Counted from the stretch's first letter, positions 26,236 through 35,012 are shown. The stretch is DNA of 64,000 nucleotides from an uncultured Gemmataceae bacterium (GCA_937923405.1 CALDUY010000020.1:196777-260776), one strand, 5' to 3'. Numbers and translations: made by a program. Notes: generated by a model not told the origin, from the sequence alone.

Positions 26236-29200
26236 ATGAAGCTGAAAACTACGCTGGCATTACTCTTGCTTGTTGGCTCGGGGCTGGCTCTTTATTTCAC
26301 TTCTCCCGAGTTCCCCTTTTTGACAGGGTCGAACCCACCGTCGGCCTCACGGGAGGATCCCGGCTCGCGCCGGCAGCTGCGACGACTAACCCCGGAATCG
26401 CTGGCGGAAATCACCGTCGCGCGAGACGAGCAACCGTCGACGCATCTGGTGCGTGGCTACTCCGGAAGCTGGTTCACCGCAGGCGACTGGCCAGCTAACG
26501 GCGACGAAGTTCAGCGACTCGTGGAGCGGTTATGTCGCTTGGAGTCACGGCATACTCTAGTGAGTCACGCGCCGAGTCACTTCCCCGTCACGATCGAGGT
26601 GCTGCTCCGTGAGGACTTGGCTCTGGCGGTTTCGACACTGGCAGGCACAGCGCTGACCGAATCGCCGCTGGCCAGTCTCGTAGCCTGGGCGACGACCCGA
26701 GAGGCTCGGCTGATGCGGCTGCACTTCGCCGAGGCCGACTCGGACAATCCTCGCTTCGTCCGACCAACGCTGCTTCGTCTCGCCGGTCAGTCTGAGATAC
26801 TGCGTCTGGCTCCGGGACTGATCGACGAACTGACTCGACCCGGCGACCTCTACCGCTTACGTCGCCTCTTTCCCACCGAACGTATCGCTCGGCTGAGTAA
26901 TCCGCAGGAGCGCGTCGATCAGCTCCAGGCTCGCGAGTTGGTGCTAACCCAGAAGGACGCTCCGACACTGCGTCTAGTGCATGGTCCCGACGGCTGGGAG
27001 TTACACGCACCGACCCGCGATCATGTCGATCCCGACACGGCAGAACGGCTACTCTCTGCCGTCGCTGATCTGTGGGCCGAACAATTCGTGCAAACTGATC
27101 CATCCGCCGTTGCCACTCTGGTTCAGCCGACCTCACTATCCCTACTGAGCGGTCTGGTCGGACTGGCTCCGTCGTTGGCCCTGGAACGCACTGGCCTGGA
27201 TCGCCCGCGCGAATCGATCCAGGTGACCCGGCTTGATGGCAGCGTGGTGACGCTACTGTTGGGCAACCGCTCACGGGCCGACTCGCCACCGCCACCGATG
27301 CGACCCGGCGAGCCACCGCCACCCCCGCCGGACACCTTCCGCTTCGCCAAATTGGCCGCTAGTGATCTGATTTTCGAGGTGCAGGACAGTCGGCTCAGCG
27401 AGGTGTTCGTGCCGTTGGAGCGGCTGCGCGACAGCAAGCTCGCTCGCTTCAACCCCGAGGATGTCGAACGTGTCGAGCTACAGGTCGGGCCAGAGCGCGT
27501 TGCCCTTCAGCGTGAGCAGAAGGAAACCTGGAAGATGCTCACACCGCGCGAGGCGGACGCCGACGGCGACAAAATCCAGAATCTGCTTCGCTCACTGTCG
27601 AACTTGGAATCGCCTAATAAGGATCTCTTAAGCCCGGATCAGCGTGCCGGATTGCTGGCAGTGGCACTGGGCAAGACACAGCCGTTGGCCCTGCTGGCGA
27701 GTGCCTGGCTGGCCCGTGAGACCGAAGCCGTGCTCGGACTCCGCACGCCCTTGGCCGAACTCACCCTGCAACTCCGCGAGAAAGCCCGCCCCGATGATCG
27801 TGACCGCAGCAAACCGCGTACTCTGACGCTCAAGCTAGGCAAGCCGACCGGCTCGACGAACCGCCTGTTCGTGCAACAGCAGGGCTGGCCACGGATCGAT
27901 GGCATGGACGACACCTTGTCCGCGCTGCTCCAGAAGCCGAGTCTGGCCTATCGCGGCAAGCAGGTGCTGGACTTCACCGCTGCCGATGTGGCTCGACTAG
28001 AGATTCGCGCGATCCCGACTGCTGCGCTAGGGGCCTTGGTGGGACCGGCCATTTCCCGTCTGCCCGAGTTGCACGTCGTGTTGACTCGTCAAGGCGACAA
28101 ATGGGAGCTGCAACATCCAGTTCAGGTCGCGGTTGATGCCGATAAGGTTTTGTCGCTGTTGGACAGCCTGGGCCGCTTGCGAACGACTGAGTACCTCGAT
28201 GCCGCGCCGCTGGCCGCACCGAACTTGGAGGTGCAGCTCACCTTTACCGATCCAGGAAAGCCGGCCCGCAAGCTGCTCTTGGGCGGACAGGCCGACTCGA
28301 TGGCAGGAGTGGTCGCGCAACTGGACGGCGTGACGGATCGCTTCGTCGTCGCAGATGAACTGAACCGACGCCTCCGCGCCGGCCCATTAACCTATTTACC
28401 CTCGACATTGTGGCAAATCTCGCCGCGAGACGAGATTGTTCGCTTCACCATCGCCAAGGCGGGGCAAGATACCTATCAACTCGTTCGCGGAGAGAACGGC
28501 TGGCAGGTAACAGGCCCATTCAGCGTGTCGGCTCCGCGTGAAGTCGTCGAGCGGCTGACCCAGGCGCTGACTGCCCCCCGAGCTGAGGAATACCGCGCTT
28601 ATCCAGCGGGGGAGCTGGCCGCCTACGGGCTGAGCAAGCCCGAAGTCACGCTGACTCTGGTGACGCAGCAGGGCCAACAGTACAGCGTGAGCCTCGGGGC
28701 ACGCGTCGGCGACGGTGCCGAGGCGGGCCGCTTCGCTACCACCGGTCTGGGCGTTGTCGTCCTCGCTGAGTCGCTGGCTAAGGCCATCGATCAGAGCGCG
28801 TTGGACTTTTTAGATCCGCAATTGCTCAAACTCGATGCTGCTCCAGTCACACTCCTGCGTCGACAACGCGGAACCGAAGTCGTCGAACTCAGCCGCGACG
28901 ACGACACCTGGAAGTTAGCCAAACCCACGGAACAGCCCGCTGACGAACCGCGCGTGCGCAAACTCGTCGAATTGCTCTCGGGGTTGCGGGCCGAGAAGCT
29001 CGTCGCCTTCAAGCCCAAGACGCTGACTGATTATGGCCTGGAACCACCTGAGGCCACCTTCACGTTGAAAGAGGGCGAGCGTGAGCAAGTGTTGCTGCTA
29101 GGCCGCGAACCGTCCCCGGGCAAGCGGTTGGCAATGCTGCGCGGCGGGGATGTGGTAGGCGAACTCTCCGCCGAGGCAACGCGGCAATTATTGGCTCCAG

Positions 29201-30069
29201 CGCTCACTTGGCGATCACATGAACTGGCCCTGCTTCGCGACGCCGACACCCTGCAGCTTCAGATCGGCGAACGCAAAATCACTTTCGCCCGCCCGGAAGG
29301 CACCTGGAAAGTGACCGCTCCGATCGAAGCCGACGCCGATCACGACGGCTTGGAAGCGTTGTTCAACGCGGTGGCTCGGCTGCGCGCAGATGAACTGGTC
29401 GCCGACTTGCCTGACGACTCCGCCGAGTTGGAACGCTACGGTTTGGCCAAACCAACGCGACGCTGGCTGATCCAACTCGACGAGCGGACCGAACTGGACC
29501 TGCTCATCGGCGGGTTGGAGCCGGCTGGCAAACGCCGCTATGCTCGGGTCGCGGGCAATCCACTGGTCGCGCTGCTGGACGACAAACTCTCTAACCAGGT
29601 CACAACTGAGTATCGTCTCCGCAACGTCTGGAAGGAGCCGATCGATCCCGCTCAGGTCGAGGCGGTCAAGTTCGGCTACCGCACTCAGCCCTTCGAGCTA
29701 CGCAAGATCGACGGCACCTGGCAAGTGGTCGGACAACCGGACCTGCGGCTGGATCAGGACACGGTCAGCGACACCCTGGCCGCCCTCCGCGAGTTGAAGC
29801 TGGAACGCTACGTTCGCGACGACGGTGCAGAGTGGAAACTCTATGGTTTGGATCCCGTCGAGTTGACCTTGGAGGTGACGACACCGACCGGCAAGCAGAC
29901 GTTGTGGATCGGTGGCATCGAGGGCGACAGCCAACGACGTTATGCGCGGCTACCAACCTCGAAGTTCAAAGATGTCTTTGTGCTGGACGAGCAGACCAGT
30001 CGACGTTTGACCCGGGATGCGGCCGCCTTGACCAAGCCACTGCCCAAGAGCAAGAGCAGCGACTTTTGA
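26236..30069 (+). CDS. Giant DUF4340-repeat protein
   Basis: Membrane-anchored or exported protein of 1277 aa. An N-terminal hydrophobic segment (LALLLLVGSGLALYF) precedes about eight repeats of roughly 120-150 residues. Each contains a xTWKxxxP.. strand followed by a D/A-x-D helix, for example GTWKVTAPIEADADHDG, DTWKLAKPTEQPADEP, GTWQVVGQPDLRLDQD and DKWELQHPVQVAVDAD. These match DUF4340, a periplasmic-type domain normally present once to four times and often found near gliding-type ABC transporter genes. AGGAG 9 bases before the ATG at 26236 is preferred to the in-frame GTG at 26218. It lies 112 bp after the ExbD-like pair on the same strand and is probably co-transcribed, so it may be the exported effector or tether of the machine. 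No catalytic motif seen. Confidence 0.85.
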   Translation: MKLKTTLALLLLVGSGLALYFTSPEFPFLTGSNPPSASREDPGSRRQLRRLTPESLAEITVARDEQPSTHLVRGYSGSWFTAGDWPANGDEVQRLVERLCRLESRHTLVSHAPSHFPVTIEVLLREDLALAVSTLAGTALTESPLASLVAWATTREARLMRLHFAEADSDNPRFVRPTLLRLAGQSEILRLAPGLIDELTRPGDLYRLRRLFPTERIARLSNPQERVDQLQARELVLTQKDAPTLRLVHGPDGWELHAPTRDHVDPDTAERLLSAVADLWAEQFVQTDPSAVATLVQPTSLSLLSGLVGLAPSLALERTGLDRPRESIQVTRLDGSVVTLLLGNRSRADSPPPPMRPGEPPPPPPDTFRFAKLAASDLIFEVQDSRLSEVFVPLERLRDSKLARFNPEDVERVELQVGPERVALQREQKETWKMLTPREADADGDKIQNLLRSLSNLESPNKDLLSPDQRAGLLAVALGKTQPLALLASAWLARETEAVLGLRTPLAELTLQLREKARPDDRDRSKPRTLTLKLGKPTGSTNRLFVQQQGWPRIDGMDDTLSALLQKPSLAYRGKQVLDFTAADVARLEIRAIPTAALGALVGPAISRLPELHVVLTRQGDKWELQHPVQVAVDADKVLSLLDSLGRLRTTEYLDAAPLAAPNLEVQLTFTDPGKPARKLLLGGQADSMAGVVAQLDGVTDRFVVADELNRRLRAGPLTYLPSTLWQISPRDEIVRFTIAKAGQDTYQLVRGENGWQVTGPFSVSAPREVVERLTQALTAPRAEEYRAYPAGELAAYGLSKPEVTLTLVTQQGQQYSVSLGARVGDGAEAGRFATTGLGVVVLAESLAKAIDQSALDFLDPQLLKLDAAPVTLLRRQRGTEVVELSRDDDTWKLAKPTEQPADEPRVRKLVELLSGLRAEKLVAFKPKTLTDYGLEPPEATFTLKEGEREQVLLLGREPSPGKRLAMLRGGDVVGELSAEATRQLLAPALTWRSHELALLRDADTLQLQIGERKITFARPEGTWKVTAPIEADADHDGLEALFNAVARLRADELVADLPDDSAELERYGLAKPTRRWLIQLDERTELDLLIGGLEPAGKRRYARVAGNPLVALLDDKLSNQVTTEYRLRNVWKEPIDPAQVEAVKFGYRTQPFELRKIDGTWQVVGQPDLRLDQDTVSDTLAALRELKLERYVRDDGAEWKLYGLDPVELTLEVTTPTGKQTLWIGGIEGDSQRRYARLPTSKFKDVFVLDEQTSRRLTRDAAALTKPLPKSKSSDF

Positions 30070-30102
30070 CAAGGGGCAACCCGTGCGGAATGCTAGTGGT
30101 TG

Positions 30103-30247
30103 ATTGCAGCTGAACTGTGGGGAGGTTCGAGACTTCGAGGTTCCGAGCGGAGGACGTGAGTCCTCCGTGGGTGTGACGAAGCACGGAGGGCTGACGCTCT
30201 CCGCTCAGAGGAGTCGTTGCTGAGCCACCCCACAATTCAGCTGCCAT
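30103..30247. repeat. MITE-like or nested-palindrome element
   Basis: The gap between two convergent genes is filled by an imperfectly palindromic unit. Terminal inverted repeats, GCAGCTGAACTGTGGGG (30106-30122) and CCCCACAATTCAGCTGC (30228-30244), match at 16 of 17 positions and can be extended. Inside are a perfect hairpin CGGAGGAC-GTGA-GTCCTCCG (30148-30167), a second one with one mismatch (30184-30203), and GAGCGGAG/CTCCGCTC (30145-30152, 30199-30206). No coding potential for a transposase. It could be a non-autonomous mobile element or a large bidirectional terminator. Confidence 0.6.
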
Positions 30248-30265
30248 GGATCGCTAGCCGCGCGG

Positions 30266-30703
30266 TTACTTCAGCTCGAGATCAATCTTGTTACCTTCAC
30301 CGGCTTCAACAGTCTTCTTAACAGATGTGGTGGCTGGGTCCGAGTAGCTCTTGCTGAACCGTACCTTGGCATCTTTGTTTAGCGTTGGCATATTCTCCGC
30401 CTTGCGGCCCAGGAAGACATTGCCATATAGTTCCATGTCCTTGACGATGACACGATGGTTGCCAACTACTGCTCCATCGACCTTGCCATCTTCGGTCTTG
30501 AGCGAGTAATGGCCCTCATCATCGGTGATTCCAGTTGACTTCGGACCATCGGTTTCGGGCCAGAACTCGACCCGAACATTGTTTAGAGCTTTGCCGTTGC
30601 GAGTCACTTTGCCTTCTACAGGAGCAAACCTCGGTCCCTTGCTACAACCCAACATGAGGATCAGAGCCAGCAACCCAGCCAAACGGAGCAGCCGCGCGAT
30701 CAT
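30266..30703 (-). CDS. Small lipoprotein with carboxypeptidase-regulatory-like fold
   Basis: Exported lipoprotein of 145 aa. The ATG at 30703 is chosen because GGAG lies about 10 bases upstream and a lipoprotein signal follows (LLALILMLGC, lipidated Cys near residue 20). The mature part begins with PVEGKVTRNGKALNNVRVEF and TDDEGHYSLKT, the pattern of a transthyretin-like/carboxypeptidase regulatory domain. Planctomycete genomes commonly place such a lipoprotein directly downstream of a DUF1559 gene, exactly as here (87-bp gap on the same strand). The role is unknown; a surface or cell-envelope protein is likely. Confidence 0.85.
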   Translation of the reverse strand: MIARLLRLAGLLALILMLGCSKGPRFAPVEGKVTRNGKALNNVRVEFWPETDGPKSTGITDDEGHYSLKTEDGKVDGAVVGNHRVIVKDMELYGNVFLGRKAENMPTLNKDAKVRFSKSYSDPATTSVKKTVEAGEGNKIDLELK

Positions 30704-30790
30704 GGTAAATTTCTCCAGAAAGAAGGACAGGCGAACCACCCAGTGTGAGGCAGCTCGCCTATCGTGTTAATTAACGTGAACCATCAACCG

Positions 30791-31861
30791 TTAGAAGTCG
30801 TTATTGAGTACTTCACCACCGGCTCGAGTTCCCAACGCTAGGAACGTGATCAGGGAAATGCTGTCACGGATGAAGCGGACCGAGCCATCGGCGAGAGTGA
30901 AGTTGGCACCCCCCGTGTGACCACTGCCGTAGGCATTGATTCGATCCTCGAATAGAATCTGTTGCTCCCCGCCAGGTCGACTGACAATGTCCGCAGGTAA
31001 CTTGAAGTTGATCCTCACGTTGCAGCCAAGTAAGGCGTCGCCCTGGGCTCCAAACCACAGCCAACCCCAGTCAGCGATGCGATCGCCGGTCACGGAGTCG
31101 AAGACCGGATCATAGTAATGGCGCTCGCCGAACATCAAGGTGTTGCTCGTGCCATCAGTGATCGCCAGCACATTGTGCCGCCGATTCTGATCAAAGACGC
31201 CATCGCGGAACCGATTTAGTGCAGGTCGATCGGTAGCGCGACGCGGATAGCTGCGTGTGCCGGCTGCTCCGTAGTAGCTGGTTAGAGCATAACGGCCTGG
31301 CGTGCCCGAGGCGGGTTGACTGAGATGCTGGCCGATAGGTTGTGACGGGCATTCCAGAGTCGGCACAGTCTGCTTCAGAAAGTACCATCCTGGCCCGAAG
31401 CTGATACCGTTTTCGTCCAGGCTGTTGTTGTTGAACACATAGTAGTCCCAACGCTTGAACAGAGCTTCTTGCTCAATCCAGGGCAATAATTGCAGCATCA
31501 GAGCAAAACGTTGGTGCTGACCAGCCGCGTTGGGCGGCATCGCCGGGTCAGGTGGAAACTCGGGATTCTGAACGCGATAGATGCCGTAGGGAAACTTCTC
31601 GAACGCCGAGTGGTAGTTGTGTGCTGCTAGACCGAGTTGTTTGAGGTTGTTGCTACACTTCATCCGAGCTGCTGCCTCGCGCACTTTTTGCACCGCAGGG
31701 AGCAGTAAGCCGATAAGGATGGCGATAATCGCAATCACCACCAGCAATTCAATCAGTGTAAACGCTGAACGTAGACCAATGCGCTTCATTGTGCTTGCGT
31801 GCCACCTCGATTGCTTCGCGCGGGCGAGTGTAAACGCTGAACGTAGACCAATGCGCTTCAT
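30791..31861 (-). CDS. DUF1559 prepilin-like protein with duplicated start region
   Basis: Pseudopilin-like secreted protein of the planctomycete DUF1559 family. The type IV prepilin segment FTLIELLVVIAIIAILIGLL is followed by the family helix PAVQKVREAAARMKCSNN and a C-terminal ADGSVRF motif in the H-x-GG-x-N context. The family start would be the ATG at 31789 (MKRIGLRSAFTLIELL, 332 aa). However, a 36-bp block is repeated exactly 72 bp upstream in frame, giving MKRIGLRSAFTLARAKQSRW before the second MKRIGLRSAFTLIELL. The only good Shine-Dalgarno (GGAGG, 6 bases) precedes the upstream ATG at 31861, so the product is probably 356 aa with a long leader. Prepilin peptidase would cut after Ala instead of the usual Gly. 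Confidence 0.88.
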   Translation of the reverse strand: MKRIGLRSAFTLARAKQSRWHASTMKRIGLRSAFTLIELLVVIAIIAILIGLLLPAVQKVREAAARMKCSNNLKQLGLAAHNYHSAFEKFPYGIYRVQNPEFPPDPAMPPNAAGQHQRFALMLQLLPWIEQEALFKRWDYYVFNNNSLDENGISFGPGWYFLKQTVPTLECPSQPIGQHLSQPASGTPGRYALTSYYGAAGTRSYPRRATDRPALNRFRDGVFDQNRRHNVLAITDGTSNTLMFGERHYYDPVFDSVTGDRIADWGWLWFGAQGDALLGCNVRINFKLPADIVSRPGGEQQILFEDRINAYGSGHTGGANFTLADGSVRFIRDSISLITFLALGTRAGGEVLNNDF

Positions 31862-31862
31862 T
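31755..31862. repeat. 36-bp direct repeat with 72-bp period across a gene start
   Basis: Identical 36-bp copies at 31755-31790 and 31827-31862 encode MKRIGLRSAFTL on the minus strand. A non-repeated 36-bp spacer lies between them. The period of 72 bp is 24 codons, so the reading frame is preserved through both copies. Confidence 0.95.
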
Positions 31863-32066
31863 ACCATCCTCCGAACCCTGGAAGAAAGGAAGTCCCTGAA
31901 CGCCAGCCAATATATGGACGCAAATTGAACATTAGACGCTCGCCTCAAGAAGATCCAACGAATTTTCAACACTCATTTTTCACTCATCTCCCCCCTTCTT
32001 TTTCACCTCATTTCTGCTACGACGCTTGAAGACGACTATCGTCGACTCACTTTCGGAGGTTTTGTC

Positions 32067-32948
32067 ATGCGAGCAATCCTGGCCTGTGCGTGCTTGATCG
32101 TAGCCGTTGGACCGGTTCCCGCACAAGAACTAGGCAAGGAAGGGTTCGTCGATTCCAACGGCGTCAAGCTGCACTACCGCAGCATGGGCGAAGGGCCGCT
32201 CGTCGTGCTGCTGCACGGCTTCCCTGACTACTGGTACACTTGGCGCGATCAGATGCCCGCGTTGAGCAAACATTTCCAAGTCGTGGCCATCGATCTGCGC
32301 GGCTACAACAAAAGCGATCAGCCCGAAGGCGTCGAACAGTATCGCATGGACAAACTCGTTGGTGATGTCGTCGCCGTTCTCAAACACTTCAAACAGAAAA
32401 AGGCGATCGTCGTCGGTCACGACTGGGGAGGAGCCATCGCCTGGAACGTCGCCATGATGCATCCAGAGTTGGTCGAACGGTTGGTCATCCTTAATTTGCC
32501 GCATCCCAACGGGCTACTCCGTGAGCTGGCCAATAACCCACAGCAGCACAAAAACAGTGCCTATGCGCGTGAGTTTCAGAAGCCGGAAGCGGCCAAGCTG
32601 TTGCGTCCGGAGTTTCTCGTCACCTGGGTCAAGGAAGCCGACGCCCGCAAACAGTACGTCGAGGCCATGCGCCGTTCGTCGCTGGAAGGGATGTTGAACT
32701 ACTACAAGGCCAACTATCCGCGCGAGCCGTACAAATCCGACGTGAAGCTGCCGCTCGTCAAGTGTCCAGTGCTGATGATCCACGGCCTAGACGATCAATA
32801 CCTACTTCCTGGAGCGCTCAATGATACCTGGAAATGGGTCGAGAGCGAGTTGACGCTGGTCACCGTGCCTGGCGCGGGTCATTTCGTCCATCGCGATAAA
32901 CCAGAGTTTGTGACTCGAAAAATAGCCAATTGGCTCACGGAGAAGTAG
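32067..32948 (+). CDS. Exported alpha/beta hydrolase, epoxide hydrolase/dehalogenase-like
   Basis: Hydrolase of 293 aa with a signal peptide (MRAILACACLIVAVGPVPA). The alpha/beta fold is clear: oxyanion motif LLHGFPDYWYTW, nucleophile elbow VVGHDWGG with Asp as nucleophile, acid in MIHGLDDQYL, and catalytic His in GAGHFVHRDKP. HGFP together with an Asp nucleophile is the pattern of soluble epoxide hydrolases and haloalkane dehalogenases. The lid has YYKANYP, which could supply the ring-opening Tyr, so epoxide hydrolase is the better guess. GGAGG 8 bases before the ATG fixes the start. Divergent from the DUF1559 gene. Export is unusual for this class. Confidence 0.9.
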   Translation: MRAILACACLIVAVGPVPAQELGKEGFVDSNGVKLHYRSMGEGPLVVLLHGFPDYWYTWRDQMPALSKHFQVVAIDLRGYNKSDQPEGVEQYRMDKLVGDVVAVLKHFKQKKAIVVGHDWGGAIAWNVAMMHPELVERLVILNLPHPNGLLRELANNPQQHKNSAYAREFQKPEAAKLLRPEFLVTWVKEADARKQYVEAMRRSSLEGMLNYYKANYPREPYKSDVKLPLVKCPVLMIHGLDDQYLLPGALNDTWKWVESELTLVTVPGAGHFVHRDKPEFVTRKIANWLTEK

Positions 32949-33432
32949 TCTCACGCAAGCAAACGAGTGTTCATTCGAAAAATTTGTTCAGGTGAACTCT
33001 TGACCATAACCCAAAGTGGAGGTATTCTCCCCCCTACGGCGTCGCGGGACGTCGTACCGGGGCCGCTCCTGGCTGGGACAACCGAGCGGTTCCGGTTCCT
33101 TTTCACTCATCTCGTGGCGACCAGCAGCAGCGCTGCAACAGTCGCGACTCGCCGAGTTTGCCTAGTTGTTCAATCCCGCTAAATCTGCTGTATATTTCCG
33201 CGACAGTTGCTGAAAGTAAGCGTCCAAGCGAGTCAACACGATAAAGCCCATCTTAAGATTCGCTTTACGCAACTGCTGTTAACACCGATATTTTCGCACA
33301 AGAGACGGATAGATCTCGGTAATTGGCACGTCAGTTGCACTATGAGAAAATACCGGGAATTTCGGCAACTCTCAAGAGGTGAACAGGGAGAGTTCAGCGC
33401 ATGTCCCCCATGCAACTGAAGAGGCATCAGCA
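32949..33432. other. Intergenic region upstream of a small orphan gene
   Basis: A 484-bp stretch without a credible long CDS, AT-richer than its neighbours toward 33180-33400 (for example CTGTATATTTCC and CACCGATATTTTCGCAC), as a regulatory region would be. No tRNA or riboswitch is recognised. It probably contains the promoter and leader of the gene at 33433. Confidence 0.45.
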
Positions 33433-33642
33433 ATGATGAACCGGAGCTATTATCATCTGCTGCTAAGTCGGGGCCGGAAGGCGGGTCTGACGACTCATGA
33501 ACTGAACTCTGCCCTGTCCGCTCGCCCCCTATTGGGTGAAGAAGTACAGCCGGGTCAAACCGACTGCAACGGATTTATCTGTGGTATCGATGCTCGCGGG
33601 ATCCGCACTATTCGTCCCGCTGGAGAAGTGCCGCGATCCTAA
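33433..33642 (+). CDS. Small uncharacterised protein (69 aa)
   Basis: Not recognised. The frame begins MMNRSYYHLLLSRGRKAGL and ends TIRPAGEVPRS; two Cys are missing except one in TDCNGF. It is preceded by AAGAGG about 10 bases before the ATG at 33433 and by a long non-coding leader, and followed 30 bp later by a strong rho-independent terminator with a T-tract in its own direction. These flanks argue for a transcribed monocistronic gene. The first half is amphipathic and basic (HELNSALSARPL), the second half is Gly-rich. It could be a small regulatory or secreted-matrix protein; nothing more can be said. Confidence 0.6.
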   Translation: MMNRSYYHLLLSRGRKAGLTTHELNSALSARPLLGEEVQPGQTDCNGFICGIDARGIRTIRPAGEVPRS

Positions 33643-33671
33643 AATAGAATGTGAATATGCTGAAGCCTGGA

Positions 33672-33715
33672 CCAGAAAGGTCAGTTGGATCGCCAACTGG
33701 CCTTTCTGGTTTTTT
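33672..33715 (+). terminator. Rho-independent terminator
   Basis: A 17-bp stem, CCAGAAAGGTCAGTTGG (33672-33688) with CCAACTGGCCTTTCTGG (33693-33709), closed by loop ATCG and containing one G-U pair, is followed by TTTTTT (33710-33715). It ends the small gene at 33433-33642. The minus-strand direction lacks a T-tract, so it is specific to the plus strand. Confidence 0.92.
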
Positions 33716-33717
33716 GG

Positions 33718-33903
33718 TCACGACGATTCGGCGTCGCTTCCCGCCTCCTCGTTGTCGGGTAACGTGGTGCCTCGTTTCAAAACGGCCTGACGCAAAAGAT
33801 ACTCGATCTGTCCGTTGAGGCTGCGTAACTCTTCCTCGGCCCAGCGCTGCAATGCCGCCAGCAGTTTCTCGTCGATCCGTAGCAAGAACGGCTTGCGTGG
33901 CAT
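33718..33903 (-). CDS. Arc-type ribbon-helix-helix protein
   Basis: Small DNA-binding-type protein of 61 aa. It has the pattern of ribbon-helix-helix proteins: strand [11 protein letters not shown], helix [11 protein letters not shown], turn and second helix [15 protein letters not shown], which is close to the Arc/MetJ arrangement (RSLNGQIE). No toxin gene is adjacent. It lies 25 bp downstream of the SPFH gene on the same strand, so the two are likely co-transcribed. An RHH gene next to an SPFH gene is a common bacterial arrangement, to my recollection, and it may autoregulate the pair. Confidence 0.82.
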   Translation of the reverse strand: MPRKPFLLRIDEKLLAALQRWAEEELRSLNGQIEYLLRQAVLKRGTTLPDNEEAGSDAESS

Positions 33904-33928
33904 CTGCTGGGTCCTCGGTGAAGCCAGT

Positions 33929-34870
33929 TCAGTTGTGCAACGTGCCCGTGTTCAACACCGGCTGCGGGCTTTGATGACCGCACAGCACTACCATGAGATT
34001 ACTCACCATCGCGGCCTTGCGCTCCGAGTCGAGCTCGATGACTTGTCGCTTGTTCAATTCTTCCAGAGCATGTTCGACCATGCCCACGGCGGCATCGACG
34101 ATTTGCCGGCGAGCCGCGATCATCGCCGCCGCCTGCTGACGTTGCAACATCGCTGAGGCGATCTCTGGAGCGTAGGCTAGGTAACTGATGCGGGCTTCCA
34201 TCACCTCGACCCCGGCAATGTGCAACCGTTCGTGCAATTCCTTCCGCAGTTCCTCGCCGACTTCGCTGGTGTGGCCACGCAGCGACCGTTCATCGTTGGG
34301 ATCATCATAGACGTGCTGGCTGGCCAGGTTTCGCAGAGCGGCCTCGCTTTGTACCTTGACGAATTCCTCGTAGTTATCCACCTGGAAGACCGCTTCGGTG
34401 GGATTGACTACCTTCCAGACGACGACAGCAGCAATCTCGATCGGCGTGCCTTCACGGTCGTTGACCTTGCTGGGCATGCGAGTATGACTGGCTGGGGCGA
34501 TCACCTTGCCCGAAGTCGGATCCTTAATTTCGCTGGTGCCGGTTTGCCCCGTTTCAAAGGTCCGCACTCGCAGGGACACCAGGGTCTTGGTGTAGAACGG
34601 ATTGCCGTAGAAAAACCCCACCTCGCGGAGCGTGCCGACATAAGTGCCGAACAGCTGGATCACCCGCGACTGGTTTGGACCGTTGACGATGAACCCAAAC
34701 AGCGAGACTGACCAGATCAACGCCAGGATCACGATGATCCAGACCATCCATGCCGCTTTTGCCTGAACTGCCACCACGATCAGCAGCACGATAAACCCCA
34801 GAGCGAGAAACACTCCTAACAGCATCGGATAGCCAGACACCAACTTCAGTTCTTGCTCTTGCATGGGCAT
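33929..34870 (-). CDS. SPFH-domain membrane protein
   Basis: Stomatin/prohibitin/flotillin/HflK-type protein of 313 aa that would organise lipid microdomains or modulate a membrane protease. Two closely spaced N-terminal helices (about 14-35 and 40-62) are followed by the SPFH domain (about 65-230: [45 protein letters not shown]) and an Ala/Glu-rich helical end ([20 protein letters not shown]). No NfeD-like protease gene is next to it. The ATG at 34870 or that at 34864 can serve as start, with AAAGGG upstream. The downstream RHH gene is in the same unit. Confidence 0.92.
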   Translation of the reverse strand: MPMQEQELKLVSGYPMLLGVFLALGFIVLLIVVAVQAKAAWMVWIIVILALIWSVSLFGFIVNGPNQSRVIQLFGTYVGTLREVGFFYGNPFYTKTLVSLRVRTFETGQTGTSEIKDPTSGKVIAPASHTRMPSKVNDREGTPIEIAAVVVWKVVNPTEAVFQVDNYEEFVKVQSEAALRNLASQHVYDDPNDERSLRGHTSEVGEELRKELHERLHIAGVEVMEARISYLAYAPEIASAMLQRQQAAAMIAARRQIVDAAVGMVEHALEELNKRQVIELDSERKAAMVSNLMVVLCGHQSPQPVLNTGTLHN

Positions 34871-35012
34871 GGTCCCTTTCGTTGAAGCGATTGCTTGATG
34901 ATATTATTTTGTTATCTCACTCCGCAAGTAGATTCGATGCGGTACACAGATTCTTGCGCGAAAAATCTCGCGGATTGCTCCAACCAGGGACTGGTGGACG
35001 GGCGGTCAGCGA

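Noticed and set aside
26588-27322. 244-codon minus-strand open frame inside the DUF4340 gene
   Set aside because: Arg/Pro/Ser-rich composition typical of an antisense shadow in GC-rich DNA; the plus frame is coding.
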